This document shows, piece after piece, positions 55,297-63,162 of a DNA stretch of 64,000 nt (within the stretch, counting starts at the first letter, position 1; every line of letters starts with the position of its first letter). The position numbers were made by a program, and so were the translations under genes. This stretch comes from Aeromonas piscicola (GTDB lineage Bacteria; Pseudomonadota; Gammaproteobacteria; Enterobacterales; Aeromonadaceae). The notes beneath the pieces were generated by a model. The model had not been told where the DNA came from and did no database searches. It saw nothing but the letters and a program-made list of their open reading frames with translations. Location of the stretch: contig NZ_CDBL01000057.1 of NCBI RefSeq assembly GCF_000820005.1, positions 1 through 64,000 on the forward strand, read 5' to 3'.

Positions 55297-55379
55297 GGTC
55301 CAGCTTCCTTCTGTGGTGTGGTATCCATGCAAGCTGCGGGTCGTAGGGTTAGAGGTATTATGCCGCCGTCACATGGTCG

Positions 55380-55403
55380 AAAAGCCGGGGGTCGCCCCCC
55401 GGC
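55380..55403 (-). terminator. Hairpin between arcB and the transporter gene
   Basis: GCCGGGGG-GCGA-CCCCCGGC followed by TTTTCG on the minus strand, 15 bp after the arcB stop. A partial terminator or processing site that would lower transporter expression relative to the enzymes. Confidence 0.65.
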
Positions 55404-55418
55404 ACCACTACTGCGACC

Positions 55419-56423
55419 TTAGTCGCCCAGCGTAGCAACCATCACTGCCTTGATGGTGTGCATCCGGTTTTCGGCCTCGTCAAACACGATGCTGTGCTCG
55501 GATTCGAACACGTCCTCGGTCACTTCCAGACCTTTCATCCCATATTTGTCAGCCACTTCCTTGCCCATGGTGGTCTCATCGTTGTGGAACGCCGGCAGGC
55601 AGTGCATGAACTTCACATCCGGGTTCTTGGTGGCGTTGATGACATCCATGTTGATCTGGTACGGGGTCATCAGTTTCACCCGTTGATCCCAGGCTTCTTT
55701 CGCTTCGCCCATGGAAACCCAGACGTCTGTGTAGAGGAAGTCGGTACCCAGCACGCCCTCTTTCACATCTTCTGTCAGGGTGATGCGAGCTCCGGTTTCT
55801 TCGGCGATCAGGCGGCACTTGGCAACCAGCGCTTCTTCCGGCCAGAAGGCTTTCGGTGCGACCAGGCGGATGTCCATGCCCATCTTGGCGGCGCCGACCA
55901 TCAGGGAGTTGCCCATGTTGTTGCGGGCGTCACCCAGGTAGGCGAACTTGATTTGATCCAGACGCTTGCCCTTGCCGTGCTCCAGCATGGTCATGAAGTC
56001 GGCCAGGATCTGGGTCGGGTGGAATTCGTTGGTCAGGCCGTTCCAGACAGGGACACCGGCATAGGCACCCAGCTCTTCCACGATTTCCTGGCCATAGCCA
56101 CGGTATTCGATGCCGTCATACATGCGACCCAGTACCCGTGCGGTGTCCTTCATGGACTCCTTGTGACCGATCTGGGAACCGCTTGGGCCTAGATAGGAGA
56201 CTTGAGCACCCTGGTCGAAGGCCGCCACTTCAAACGCACAACGGGTGCGGGTAGAGGTCTTCTCGAAAATCAGGGCGATGTTTTTGCCAGTCAGGTGCTT
56301 GCGCTCATAGCCACCGTATTTGGCTTTCTTCAGGTCGATGGCCAGATCGATCATGTATTGGATTTCGCGCGGGGTGAAGTCCAGCAGTTTCAGGAAGTTA
56401 CGGTTACGCAGATTAAAAGCCAT
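55419..56423 (-). CDS. arcB: Catabolic ornithine carbamoyltransferase
   Basis: Phosphorolyses citrulline to ornithine and carbamoyl phosphate in the arginine deiminase pathway. The 334-residue protein carries the carbamoyl phosphate motif [12 protein letters not shown], then HPTQILADF and the ornithine-site Cys in [10 protein letters not shown]. The operon context (with arcA and arcC) decides for the catabolic enzyme rather than biosynthetic argF. Confidence 0.95.
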   Translation of the reverse strand: MAFNLRNRNFLKLLDFTPREIQYMIDLAIDLKKAKYGGYERKHLTGKNIALIFEKTSTRTRCAFEVAAFDQGAQVSYLGPSGSQIGHKESMKDTARVLGRMYDGIEYRGYGQEIVEELGAYAGVPVWNGLTNEFHPTQILADFMTMLEHGKGKRLDQIKFAYLGDARNNMGNSLMVGAAKMGMDIRLVAPKAFWPEEALVAKCRLIAEETGARITLTEDVKEGVLGTDFLYTDVWVSMGEAKEAWDQRVKLMTPYQINMDVINATKNPDVKFMHCLPAFHNDETTMGKEVADKYGMKGLEVTEDVFESEHSIVFDEAENRMHTIKAVMVATLGD

Positions 56424-56441
56424 GATGAGTTCTCTCTATAT

Positions 56442-56546
56442 TTGTTCAGACCAATTTGGGCAGTGTTATTGACTACGCATACACAGTACAAAGTTGTTCA
56501 GGCCCCATTCGGGCAGTGTTGTTGACTAGGCATTCACGGTGCGGGC
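56442..56546 (-). repeat. Direct repeat: arcC 3' end and degenerate copy
   Basis: Two units of about 52 bp (56442-56493 and 56494-56546). The right one contains the real arcC end (TVNA-stop); the left one repeats it as TVYA-stop. GGGCAGTGTT, TTGACTA and TTGTTCAG are identical; about 42 of 51 positions match by eye with one indel. The left unit fills most of the arcC-arcB spacer. Confidence 0.85.
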
Positions 56547-57452
56547 GGCAACGATATTGGTGCCGGCTTCACCCTTGAGGATGGCCAGGCCATCTTCCAG
56601 AGAACCAATCCCGACCATGCCGCCGGTCGCCTTGACGAATTCGCAGGACGCTTCGACCTTGGGCCCCATGGAGCCTGCATCGAACTTGACGCCAGCCAGT
56701 TCGGCCGGGCTGGTGACGCGCAGCGGGTGCTGGGTCGGTTTGCCCCAATCCAGGTAGACGGCATCGGCGTCGGTCAGGATCAGCAGGGCATCGGCCTTGA
56801 TCTGCTTGGCCAGGTAGGCGGCAGACATGTCCTTGTCGATGACGGCTTCGATACCGGTCAGGCACTGGCCATCCCAGGTCACGGGAATGCCACCACCACC
56901 GGTACAGATGATGAGGTGTCCCTGGGCTATCAGGGTTTCGATGGCATCGCCTTCGACGATGCGCTGGGGCAGCGGAGACGGCACCACGCGGCGGAAGAAC
57001 TTGCCGTCGGCCTTGACCACCCAGTGCTTCTCTTCGGCCAGGATGCGTGCTTCGGCTTCGTCATAGACGGGTCCGATAAATTTGGTCGGATTGGCAAATG
57101 CCGGATCCTTGGGATCGACCTGTACCTGGGTCAGCAGCGCGGTGACGTTGCGGCTCGGCATCAGGTTTTTGAGCTCCTGGATCAGCATGTAGCCGATCAT
57201 GCCCTGGGACTCGGCACCCAGCACATCCAGGGGATAGGGCGCGACCTTGGTATAGGCGCTGTTTTGCAGGGCCAGCAGGCCGACTTGCGGACCGTTGCCA
57301 TGCACCAGCACCACGTTGTACTCCTGAGCGATCAGGGCGATGGTCTTGGCGGCGGTGGCGATGTTCTTGCGCTGAATGTCAGCTTCCAGCGGCTCACCAC
57401 GACGGAGCAGGGCATTGCCACCCAGGGCGACGACGACAGTTGGTTTTTTCAT
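56526..57452 (-). CDS. arcC: Carbamate kinase
   Basis: Makes ATP from carbamoyl phosphate, the energy-yielding step of the arginine deiminase pathway. The 308-residue protein of the amino acid kinase fold starts MKKPTVVVALGGNALLRRGEP and has VLVHGNGPQVGLL, CTGGGGIPVTWDG and the ADALLILTDADAVYLDWGKP block. It lies between arcA (62 bp) and arcB (102 bp, part of which is a copy of its own tail). Confidence 0.96.
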   Translation of the reverse strand: MKKPTVVVALGGNALLRRGEPLEADIQRKNIATAAKTIALIAQEYNVVLVHGNGPQVGLLALQNSAYTKVAPYPLDVLGAESQGMIGYMLIQELKNLMPSRNVTALLTQVQVDPKDPAFANPTKFIGPVYDEAEARILAEEKHWVVKADGKFFRRVVPSPLPQRIVEGDAIETLIAQGHLIICTGGGGIPVTWDGQCLTGIEAVIDKDMSAAYLAKQIKADALLILTDADAVYLDWGKPTQHPLRVTSPAELAGVKFDAGSMGPKVEASCEFVKATGGMVGIGSLEDGLAILKGEAGTNIVAARTVNA

Positions 57453-57514
57453 GAGTGTTGATCTCGAGTCTTGGTATCTGTGGCGCCAGCCTCTGCCGGC
57501 GCCACGCCGTCTTG

Positions 57515-58735
57515 TTAGATGCCGTCACGTTCCATCGGGCAGCTCATGCAGCGGGCGCCGCCGCGGCCACGACCCAGTTCTTCACCCGGGATGGAGAGAA
57601 CTGTGATGCCGGCCTTGTCATATTTCTCGTTGGTGTAGGTGTTGCGCTCATAACCCACGACCACGCCAGGACGCACCGTCAGCACGTTGTTGGCATCGTT
57701 CCACTGTTCGCGTTCGGCCTCGAAGGTGTCACCACCTGTGGTGATGAGCTTGAGCTGATCCACGCCCAGCGCCTTCTCGATGGCGGTCACGAAGTAACCC
57801 TCTTCCTTGATGTTCATGCCGGTGGCACCACCCGGAGTCAGACTCCAGCAGTTCACATCCTTGCGGATGACTTCCGGATAGACGGAGAAGGTGTCTATGT
57901 CCATGTGGGTCATGACGGTATCCAGGTGCATGCAGCTGCGGTGTTTCGGCAGTTGCATGGCGATGACCTGTTTGGCCTGACCGTGTTTGAACAGGCTGCG
58001 TGCCAGGTGCTCGACCCCTTGCGGCGTGGTGCGCTCGGACATGCCGATGAGCACGGCGCCACGGCCGATGACCAGGACGTCACCCCCTTCGATGGTGGAG
58101 TTGTCGTAGTCACGATCCTCGTCACCGAAGTACTTGATGAAGTCCTGACCGGCAAACTGCGGGTGCCAGCGGTAGATGGCCTTCACGTGGTTGGTCTCGC
58201 GGCGACGGGCGGCCTTGGCCATGGGGTTGATGGAGACGCCACCATAGACCCAGCAGGAGGTGTCACGGGTAAAGAGGTGGTTGGGCAGCGGCTCTATGAT
58301 GAAATCGGTCGGAGCGTGCATGCCCACTACCATGTTGACGCCGCTGTAAGGCATCTCTGAGTAGGTCAGGCCACCGGAGAGAATGCGGGCCAGTTCGCGG
58401 TGCGGCATGTCAGCCAGGAAGCAGCGCACGTCGTTGGCAAGGGAAGAACCGAGGCGATAATCGGACACCTGATGTTGCAGCAGCCAGGTTTTGGCTTCCG
58501 GCACATCCAGAGTCTCGGCCAGCAGGTTGGTCAGCAGGAAAACTTCGACATTCTGATCGCGCAGTACCTGAGCGAATTTGTCGTGCTCCTGACCGGCGCG
58601 TTCAACCGACAGGACATCATCAAACAGCAGGTCCTGGCAGTTGGAAGGGGTCAGACGCTTCAGACTGAGGTTGGGGCGGTGCAACATGACACGGCGCAAT
58701 TGGCCAACTTCAGAACCTACATAAAATTTGCTCAT
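57515..58735 (-). CDS. arcA: Arginine deiminase
   Basis: Hydrolyses arginine to citrulline and ammonia; with arcB and arcC gives anaerobic ATP and acid resistance. The 406-residue protein starts [22 protein letters not shown] and carries [28 protein letters not shown] and HMDIDTF; the nucleophilic Cys is in [14 protein letters not shown] near the C-terminus. First gene of the operon; a GTGGCGCC/GGCGCCAC hairpin (57480-57505) follows it. Confidence 0.97.
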   Translation of the reverse strand: MSKFYVGSEVGQLRRVMLHRPNLSLKRLTPSNCQDLLFDDVLSVERAGQEHDKFAQVLRDQNVEVFLLTNLLAETLDVPEAKTWLLQHQVSDYRLGSSLANDVRCFLADMPHRELARILSGGLTYSEMPYSGVNMVVGMHAPTDFIIEPLPNHLFTRDTSCWVYGGVSINPMAKAARRRETNHVKAIYRWHPQFAGQDFIKYFGDEDRDYDNSTIEGGDVLVIGRGAVLIGMSERTTPQGVEHLARSLFKHGQAKQVIAMQLPKHRSCMHLDTVMTHMDIDTFSVYPEVIRKDVNCWSLTPGGATGMNIKEEGYFVTAIEKALGVDQLKLITTGGDTFEAEREQWNDANNVLTVRPGVVVGYERNTYTNEKYDKAGITVLSIPGEELGRGRGGARCMSCPMERDGI

Positions 58736-58905
58736 GATTATATTCCGTCTAGCAGTGGTCCCTGCGAGTGATTGAATAGATTCCTTCTATTCATGCTCGT
58801 GGCTAAGGCGGGATATTCTTTATGTAGGGTACTCAGCTTGTGTTCTATCCTGCCCTTGCCTTTCGAGACCGAGGTTAGACCTGCCAATCACGATAAACTT
58901 AGACA

Positions 58906-58919
58906 TTGATCACATTCAC
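58906..58919 (-). promoter_or_regulatory. FNR/ANR-like half-palindrome upstream of arcA
   Basis: TTGAT-CACA-TTCAC: left half perfect, right half three of five against TTGAT-N4-ATCAA. It lies about 170 bp upstream of the arcA ATG. FNR/ANR activation of arc operons is known in Pseudomonas; a weak TCTAAC (58874-58879) could be the -10. Tentative. Confidence 0.4.
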
Positions 58920-59126
58920 TCTGAACTGAATAAAATCACGGTTTATTCTTTGATGATGGTAACAGAACTGACAATCTCTCATTCAGCCATCATGCATTAA
59001 CACGCATTAATCCTCGCTTTTATTTCATATTTCATCCTTTTTCATTCACGAGGCGTATCTACCAAGGGATATAACAAAAAACAAAAAACCATTATTTTCA
59101 ATGCGATACAAAACAAACCTACGTCA

Positions 59127-59166
59127 CCTGAATTTAATATGCATTAAACTGAATTTTTCACTGATT
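59127..59166. promoter_or_regulatory. Candidate tandem ArgR boxes
   Basis: Two TGAAT half-sites (59129-59133 and 59150-59154), each followed by a four-base A/T stretch, start exactly 21 bp apart, the spacing of paired 18-bp ARG boxes with a 3-bp gap. The right halves are poor matches to ATTCA. The distance to arcA (about 400 bp) is long, so this is suggestive only. Confidence 0.4.
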
Positions 59167-59440
59167 TTTAAGGGGCAGGCACCGAGATAAATAGTCATAA
59201 GCGGGATAAGCGCTGAATAATCTGCTTCTTGTCCCAGATCATGGCATTGTGCCAAACCCGCCAGCACAGGCTCGCGGCACAAGTTGTCAGTAACATGTCT
59301 GTTATATGGATATGCACAAAGCCCGCATCTTGGTCATGTATTTCTCAGCGAACCCGCCACCCCCTCTTTTCAAACTTTTTTCATTCGTTGAATTTATTTC
59401 ATAACCTTGCGTCGCAGGCCGGCTCGGCTTAACTCAGAAA

Positions 59441-59454
59441 GTGATCCAGATCAC
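59441..59454 (+). promoter_or_regulatory. Candidate CRP site upstream of the 59483 gene
   Basis: GTGA-TCCAGA-TCAC, a near-perfect CRP core palindrome, ending 28 bp before the ATG. So close to the start it could repress, or activate a transcript starting just upstream of the ribosome site. Confidence 0.5.
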
Positions 59455-59482
59455 GCCGTGTTCTGTCACCAAGGAGATAGCC

Positions 59483-59659
59483 ATGAAGATCAAGTCACTG
59501 TTCCTGTTCGCCGCCCTGATCCTGCCCATGACCCCATCGCTGGTCAGCGCTGAAGGAGCCCCCGCCATACCCATGGTGGTCTGCCATGTCGACCAGGCTC
59601 CCCAGATGCTGGTCCCCGAGTACGTGTGCCTGTGGTACGGCGGCAACCAGCACTACTGA
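59483..59659 (+). CDS. 58-residue small secreted protein
   Basis: Small exported protein of unknown function. Signal peptide MKIKSLFLFAALILPMTPSL with cleavage expected after VSA; the mature ~35 residues are hydrophobic with two Cys (in VVCHVDQAP and YVCLWYGG) that could form a disulfide, and end GGNQHY. ATG 59483 follows AAGGAGAT. Monocistronic with its own terminator. No family recognised. Confidence 0.7.
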   Translation: MKIKSLFLFAALILPMTPSLVSAEGAPAIPMVVCHVDQAPQMLVPEYVCLWYGGNQHY

Positions 59660-59669
59660 AAGTGAGATC

Positions 59670-59694
59670 CCAAGAGGAGGTCACCTCCTCTTGG
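59670..59694 (+). terminator. Terminator of the small secreted protein gene
   Basis: CCAAGAGGAG-GTCAC-CTCCTCTTGG, a 10-bp perfect stem 10 bp after the stop; the following T tract is weak (CTTGTC). Confidence 0.65.
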
Positions 59695-59759
59695 CTTGTC
59701 ATGCTTCAACCCCCTCCTATACTCAAGGCAGCTATTTTTCATAGGGATAGGAGATAGTC

Positions 59760-60407
59760 ATGATCCTGTTGGTCGGTGGAGAGAAGGGAGGGAGCGGCAA
59801 GAGTTGTCTGGCCCAAAATCTGGCGGTCTACCTCAGAACACGGTTTCATGGCGAAGTGCTACTAGTCGATTGTGACCCGCAACGCACCACCTCAGACTGG
59901 ATCCAGGAGCGCAACGACAACCCGGATCTGCCCCAGATAAACTGCGTTCAGCTCTACGGCAATATTCGCAACGACCTGCTCAGCCTGAAGAACCGCTATG
60001 ACTACGTCATCGTCGACTGTGGCGGCCAGGACAACCGGGCGCTGCGCTCCACCATGGCGGTGGCCACCCATGGCCTGATCCCGCTGCGGCCCAAACGCCG
60101 CGATCTCAAGACCCTGCCACACATGGAAGATCTCATCACCACCTGCAAGATGGTCAATCCCACCCTCAAAGCCGCCGTTGTGCTGACCCAGTGCCCGGCC
60201 CTGCCCAACCAGGTAAAACGGATCCTGGAGGCCAAGGAGGTGTGCTCCTCGTTCGGGGTCGATGTACTGAACGCCATCACCTATGGTCGCAACGTCTATG
60301 ACGACAGCGAGGAAAAGGGCCTTTCCGTCATGGAGATCGAACCCGATGGCAAGTCGGCCGAGGAGATCCGGGCCATCGCCAAGGAGTTTTTGGAACTGGA
60401 GGTGTGA
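59760..60407 (+). CDS. ParA-family ATPase
   Basis: 215-residue deviant Walker ATPase. MILLVGGEKGGSGKSCLAQNLA has the ParA signature KGGSGKS (residues 9-15); VLLVDCDPQRTTSDW is the Walker A' region and YDYVIVDCGGQDN Walker B. No N-terminal helix-turn-helix, so it is the short type Ib/MipZ-like form. It is followed after 1 bp by a ribbon-helix-helix-like gene, the arrangement of plasmid ParA-ParG modules, but here in a chromosomal setting without rep or mob genes. Confidence 0.88.
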   Translation: MILLVGGEKGGSGKSCLAQNLAVYLRTRFHGEVLLVDCDPQRTTSDWIQERNDNPDLPQINCVQLYGNIRNDLLSLKNRYDYVIVDCGGQDNRALRSTMAVATHGLIPLRPKRRDLKTLPHMEDLITTCKMVNPTLKAAVVLTQCPALPNQVKRILEAKEVCSSFGVDVLNAITYGRNVYDDSEEKGLSVMEIEPDGKSAEEIRAIAKEFLELEV

Positions 60408-60408
60408 G

Positions 60409-60777
60409 ATGGGCCTTGCCGACCTGAAGAAGAAACACAATCTGCATCATCAGAAGAAGTTCACCATAGACGAGTTCATCGAGGATGCAGACTTCTATGC
60501 CAAGGGCAAACCCAAGGTGGTCAGTCTTGAGCTGAACCTGCATCGGGAGGAGGCCCTGACGGCACTCGCCTTTATCGAAAGCGGTGAGTATCTGAAGCCA
60601 AGCTATAAAAAAGCCACCTTCTCCCTGAGCACAGCCGCCATCGACGAGCTCGGCAGCCTGACCCAGCAGGACGGCATGAACAAATCCCTGTTACTGCGCC
60701 TGTTCACCCACTATTTTTCTTCACTGAGCCCGGAAGAGCGTCAAACCATCTATGAACGGCTGCAGGAGCGCAGCTGA
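60409..60777 (+). CDS. Putative ParA partner with ribbon-helix-helix domain
   Basis: 122-residue protein. The lysine-rich N-terminus (MGLADLKKKHNLHHQKKF) could contact the ParA ATPase; the C-terminal part KATFSLSTAAIDELGSLTQQ then MNKSLLLRLFTHYF has the strand-helix-helix pattern of RHH DNA-binding proteins. ATG 60409 begins 1 bp after the parA stop, so translation is coupled. DNA target unknown; no iteron-like repeat was found next to it. Confidence 0.75.
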   Translation: MGLADLKKKHNLHHQKKFTIDEFIEDADFYAKGKPKVVSLELNLHREEALTALAFIESGEYLKPSYKKATFSLSTAAIDELGSLTQQDGMNKSLLLRLFTHYFSSLSPEERQTIYERLQERS

Positions 60778-61037
60778 CACACCATATTGGTAGTCATTCT
60801 CACCTTTCCGGCAATCACTCACCTGCCTCTTCCTCCCTTTCTGAACCCGAGTTCAACGGCGTGTGAGATATTCGCCATCCCGTCCGTGAGTAATACGCCG
60901 AAAAAGATCCTGAGATAGTCGGAAGATAAGATCCAATAACCTGAACTTTTAATGTTCAACCATATGATTTTAAATGATAAAAATCGCAACAAGTTTCTTG
61001 CGTAACGAGATGCGTAAAAACGTTTTTCATGCTGCCG
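60778..61037. other. Intergenic region upstream of the CsrB-type sRNA
   Basis: 260 bp without a gene, increasingly A/T-rich toward the sRNA promoter. It contains an inverted repeat TGAAC-N7-GTTCA (60942-60958) and a GCGTAA direct repeat around 60999-61015. One of these could be the site of the GacA/UvrY/VarA-type activator that drives csrB genes, but the known consensus TGTAAG...CTTACA is not clearly present. Confidence 0.4.
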
Positions 61038-61065
61038 TTGTCGTCCCTCCTGAAATCCTTATAGT
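61038..61065 (+). promoter_or_regulatory. Promoter of the CsrB-type sRNA
   Basis: TTGTCG (61038-61043), 16-nt spacer, TATAGT (61060-61065). Predicts a transcript starting at about 61072, which gives an RNA of about 273 nt to the terminator. Confidence 0.65.
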
Positions 61066-61071
61066 TACTCC

Positions 61072-61344
61072 TGCACGGACGCAATGAAGTCGGTCAGGAA
61101 GACTGGCTGCCAAGGTTGGGCAAATGGACTCACCACAGGATGTGGTAAAGGACACCTCCCAGGACGGAGAAAGTGCGACGGGAACGGATGACTCGTCAGG
61201 CCATGATGGCTAAAGGACACCCCAAAGGATTGGGAAGGGGAAACCTAAAGGAAGAGGTATAGTCAGGGATTGCAGGGAGCAACTTCGTTCAAGGATATGA
61301 GCGTTAAGACTATCGGGGGCGACGCAAGTCGCCCCCATCTTTTT
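61072..61344 (+). ncRNA. csrB: CsrB/CsrC-type regulatory RNA
   Basis: A 273-nt non-coding transcript unit with 17 GGA triplets, many as AGGA or AAGGA. Several sit in the loops of small hairpins, the form bound by CsrA: ACCACA-GGA-TGTGGT, CCCAA-AGGA-TTGGG and CCT-AAAGGA-AGAGG. It ends in GGGGGCGAC-GCAA-GTCGCCCCC then ATCTTTTT (61315-61344), a strong intrinsic terminator. There is no significant ORF. Such RNAs sequester the CsrA/RsmA translational regulator. Family is assigned by motif density and structure, not by sequence alignment, so csrB versus csrC naming is arbitrary. Confidence 0.88.
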
Positions 61345-61377
61345 GGCCTTTTTTACCTCGGCCACACAATACCGCTA

Positions 61378-63111
61378 TTACGCCAGTCGGAAGTGCCCCA
61401 CGATTTCTCTCAGCCGATCATAAGTCTTCTGCATCGACGCCGAGCTTGCCACCGTCTCTTCTCCATTGTGCGTCAGCTGACGGATCACCTCGGCGATGGC
61501 GCTCATGTTGCGATTTATCTCTTCCGCTACCGCACTTTGCTGTTCGGCCGCCGTGGCGATATGGCTGATGAGATCGTTAATCTCCACCACTTCTCCTGCC
61601 ATCAGATCCAGCGATTCGTTGACCTTGGTAGTGTTCTCGGCAGCACCCTGACAGCTCTGCTTGGTGTTGCTCATGGCTTCCACCACTGTGCGGGTGCCTC
61701 GCTGAAGACTGGCCAGCATGGTCTGGATCTCGGCGGTGCTCTTCTGGGTGCGAGCAGCCAGCGAGCGAACTTCGTCTGCCACCACAGCGAAGCCACGTCC
61801 CTGTTCGCCTGCGCGGGCCGCCTCTATGGCGGCATTGAGCGCCAGCAGATTGGTCTGTTCGGCAATGCTGCCGATCACCCCGAGCACAGAGCCAATCTGC
61901 TGCACATCCTGCTGCATGGCTTCGATGGAGCGAGCGGTTTCCTCGACCTCGTCCACCAGCGCCATCACGCTGGCCATGGCCTGATCGACCACCTGGCGGG
62001 ACTGGCTTGCCAGCTGCTGACTCTGGCCGGTCAGCTGGGCCGTGCTAGCGGCACTCTCCGAGACGGAAACCGCGGTGCGGCTCATCTCATTGATGGCCGT
62101 CACCACCTGTTCAGTCTCGCGCACATGATCCGCCAGCAGGGACTGGGCGGCACCGGTCTGGTTGGCCAACCCTTCAATGCCGGTATTGAGCTGGCCACTC
62201 GCACCCTGCACCTCTCTCATCATCTCCTGCAGACGCTCGATGAAGCGGTTGATACCGGCCGAGATCTGGCCCAAGTCATCCTTGCTGGTCACAGCCAATC
62301 GGCGGGTGAGGTCGCCGCTGCCCTGTGACAGCTCCAGAACCAGATCCCGCAACGAGAGGATGGGACGATAGGCGATATTGAGCGCCAGCATGGCCAGCAG
62401 CAATACCAGCACGGCGACAACCAGCAGGGCCATGACGATCTGGCCATTGAGCGCCTGGGTCATGGTGCGGATATAGTCGAGATCTATGTAGCCGGTCAGT
62501 ACCCAGTTGCTGCCGCGAATATCCAGCTGGTTGGGGCGTGACTCGCTCTCCCCCTGCGGCTTGCTGCTGTAAAGCACATTGCCCTGACCATCGGCAAGGG
62601 AGAAATAACGCCCCTCCCCGCTCACCTTCTCCAGCAGGTTCTTGAACTCGCTCATGTTGAGGTAATAAAGGTAGGCAGAGTCGGCACCGCGCGGTACCAG
62701 GATGGAGATGACAGGCTTGCCATCCAGCTGCTGTAGCGGACTGACTGTGATCTGGTTGTTGGCGGCGGGGATCAGCTTGCGCAAGGCATCGACCTTGGCC
62801 GTGTCGTTGATGACGCCGCTCACGTCGAACGCCATGTCACCGATCACCTTGACGATATTGTGAAAACCGGTCTCTTCCAGGGTCTTCTTGACGTTGGTCA
62901 CGCCGAAGTTGAGGTTGGCCGCCAGCAGGATTTTCTGATTGATGTCCCCCGCCAGCTTCTCTTTGACCAGGGCTATCTGTTCGTTGATGTTCTGGGTGGC
63001 TTGAGTGCGAATGTAGCCACTGATGAAGTGATTCACGCTGAGCCAGGCGGTGCCGATGGTGACCAGAATGGCCAGCAGTAGCAAGACGTAAATCTTGACC
63101 TTGAATGGCAT
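61378..63111 (-). CDS. Methyl-accepting chemotaxis protein, downstream of mglC
   Basis: 577-residue chemoreceptor from ATG 63111 (after GGAGGG). Helix 1 [23 protein letters not shown], a Cache-like periplasmic domain (about 30-265) and helix 2 ([22 protein letters not shown]). Then HAMP and the signalling tip [32 protein letters not shown]. No C-terminal CheR pentapeptide (ends IVGHFRLA). It lies 51 bp after mglC on the same strand, suggesting cotranscription with a galactose transporter and possible sugar sensing; ligand not shown. Confidence 0.9.
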   Translation of the reverse strand: MPFKVKIYVLLLLAILVTIGTAWLSVNHFISGYIRTQATQNINEQIALVKEKLAGDINQKILLAANLNFGVTNVKKTLEETGFHNIVKVIGDMAFDVSGVINDTAKVDALRKLIPAANNQITVSPLQQLDGKPVISILVPRGADSAYLYYLNMSEFKNLLEKVSGEGRYFSLADGQGNVLYSSKPQGESESRPNQLDIRGSNWVLTGYIDLDYIRTMTQALNGQIVMALLVVAVLVLLLAMLALNIAYRPILSLRDLVLELSQGSGDLTRRLAVTSKDDLGQISAGINRFIERLQEMMREVQGASGQLNTGIEGLANQTGAAQSLLADHVRETEQVVTAINEMSRTAVSVSESAASTAQLTGQSQQLASQSRQVVDQAMASVMALVDEVEETARSIEAMQQDVQQIGSVLGVIGSIAEQTNLLALNAAIEAARAGEQGRGFAVVADEVRSLAARTQKSTAEIQTMLASLQRGTRTVVEAMSNTKQSCQGAAENTTKVNESLDLMAGEVVEINDLISHIATAAEQQSAVAEEINRNMSAIAEVIRQLTHNGEETVASSASMQKTYDRLREIVGHFRLA

Positions 63112-63125
63112 GGGTTCCCTCCAGA

Positions 63126-63154
63126 AGAGAGGGCTGGCAACGCCAACCCTCTCT
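63126..63154. terminator. Hairpin between mglC and the chemoreceptor gene
   Basis: AGAGAGGGCTGGC pairs with GCCAACCCTCTCT apart from one mismatch, with a 3-nt loop. It has no T run on the minus strand, so more likely a partial terminator or stabilising hairpin that sets the level of the downstream gene. Confidence 0.55.
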
Positions 63155-63162
63155 GCCAATTG

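Larger units (their letters stand above)
58736..59440. other. Long control region upstream of the arc operon
   Basis: About 700 bp without a supported gene. It becomes A/T-rich from about 58880 to 59210, with repeated ATGCATTAA and TTCAT elements. It must hold the arc promoter. Candidate FNR and ArgR sites are listed separately. ORFs in it are short and not gene-like. Confidence 0.55.

Noticed and set aside
59229..59432. 67-codon ORF in the arc upstream region
   Set aside because: No ribosome site, unlike codon use, and atypical composition; treated as non-coding.
59760..60777. Integrated plasmid or prophage boundary
   Set aside because: No replication, mobility, integrase or phage genes and no att-like repeats were seen around the ParA/RHH pair.
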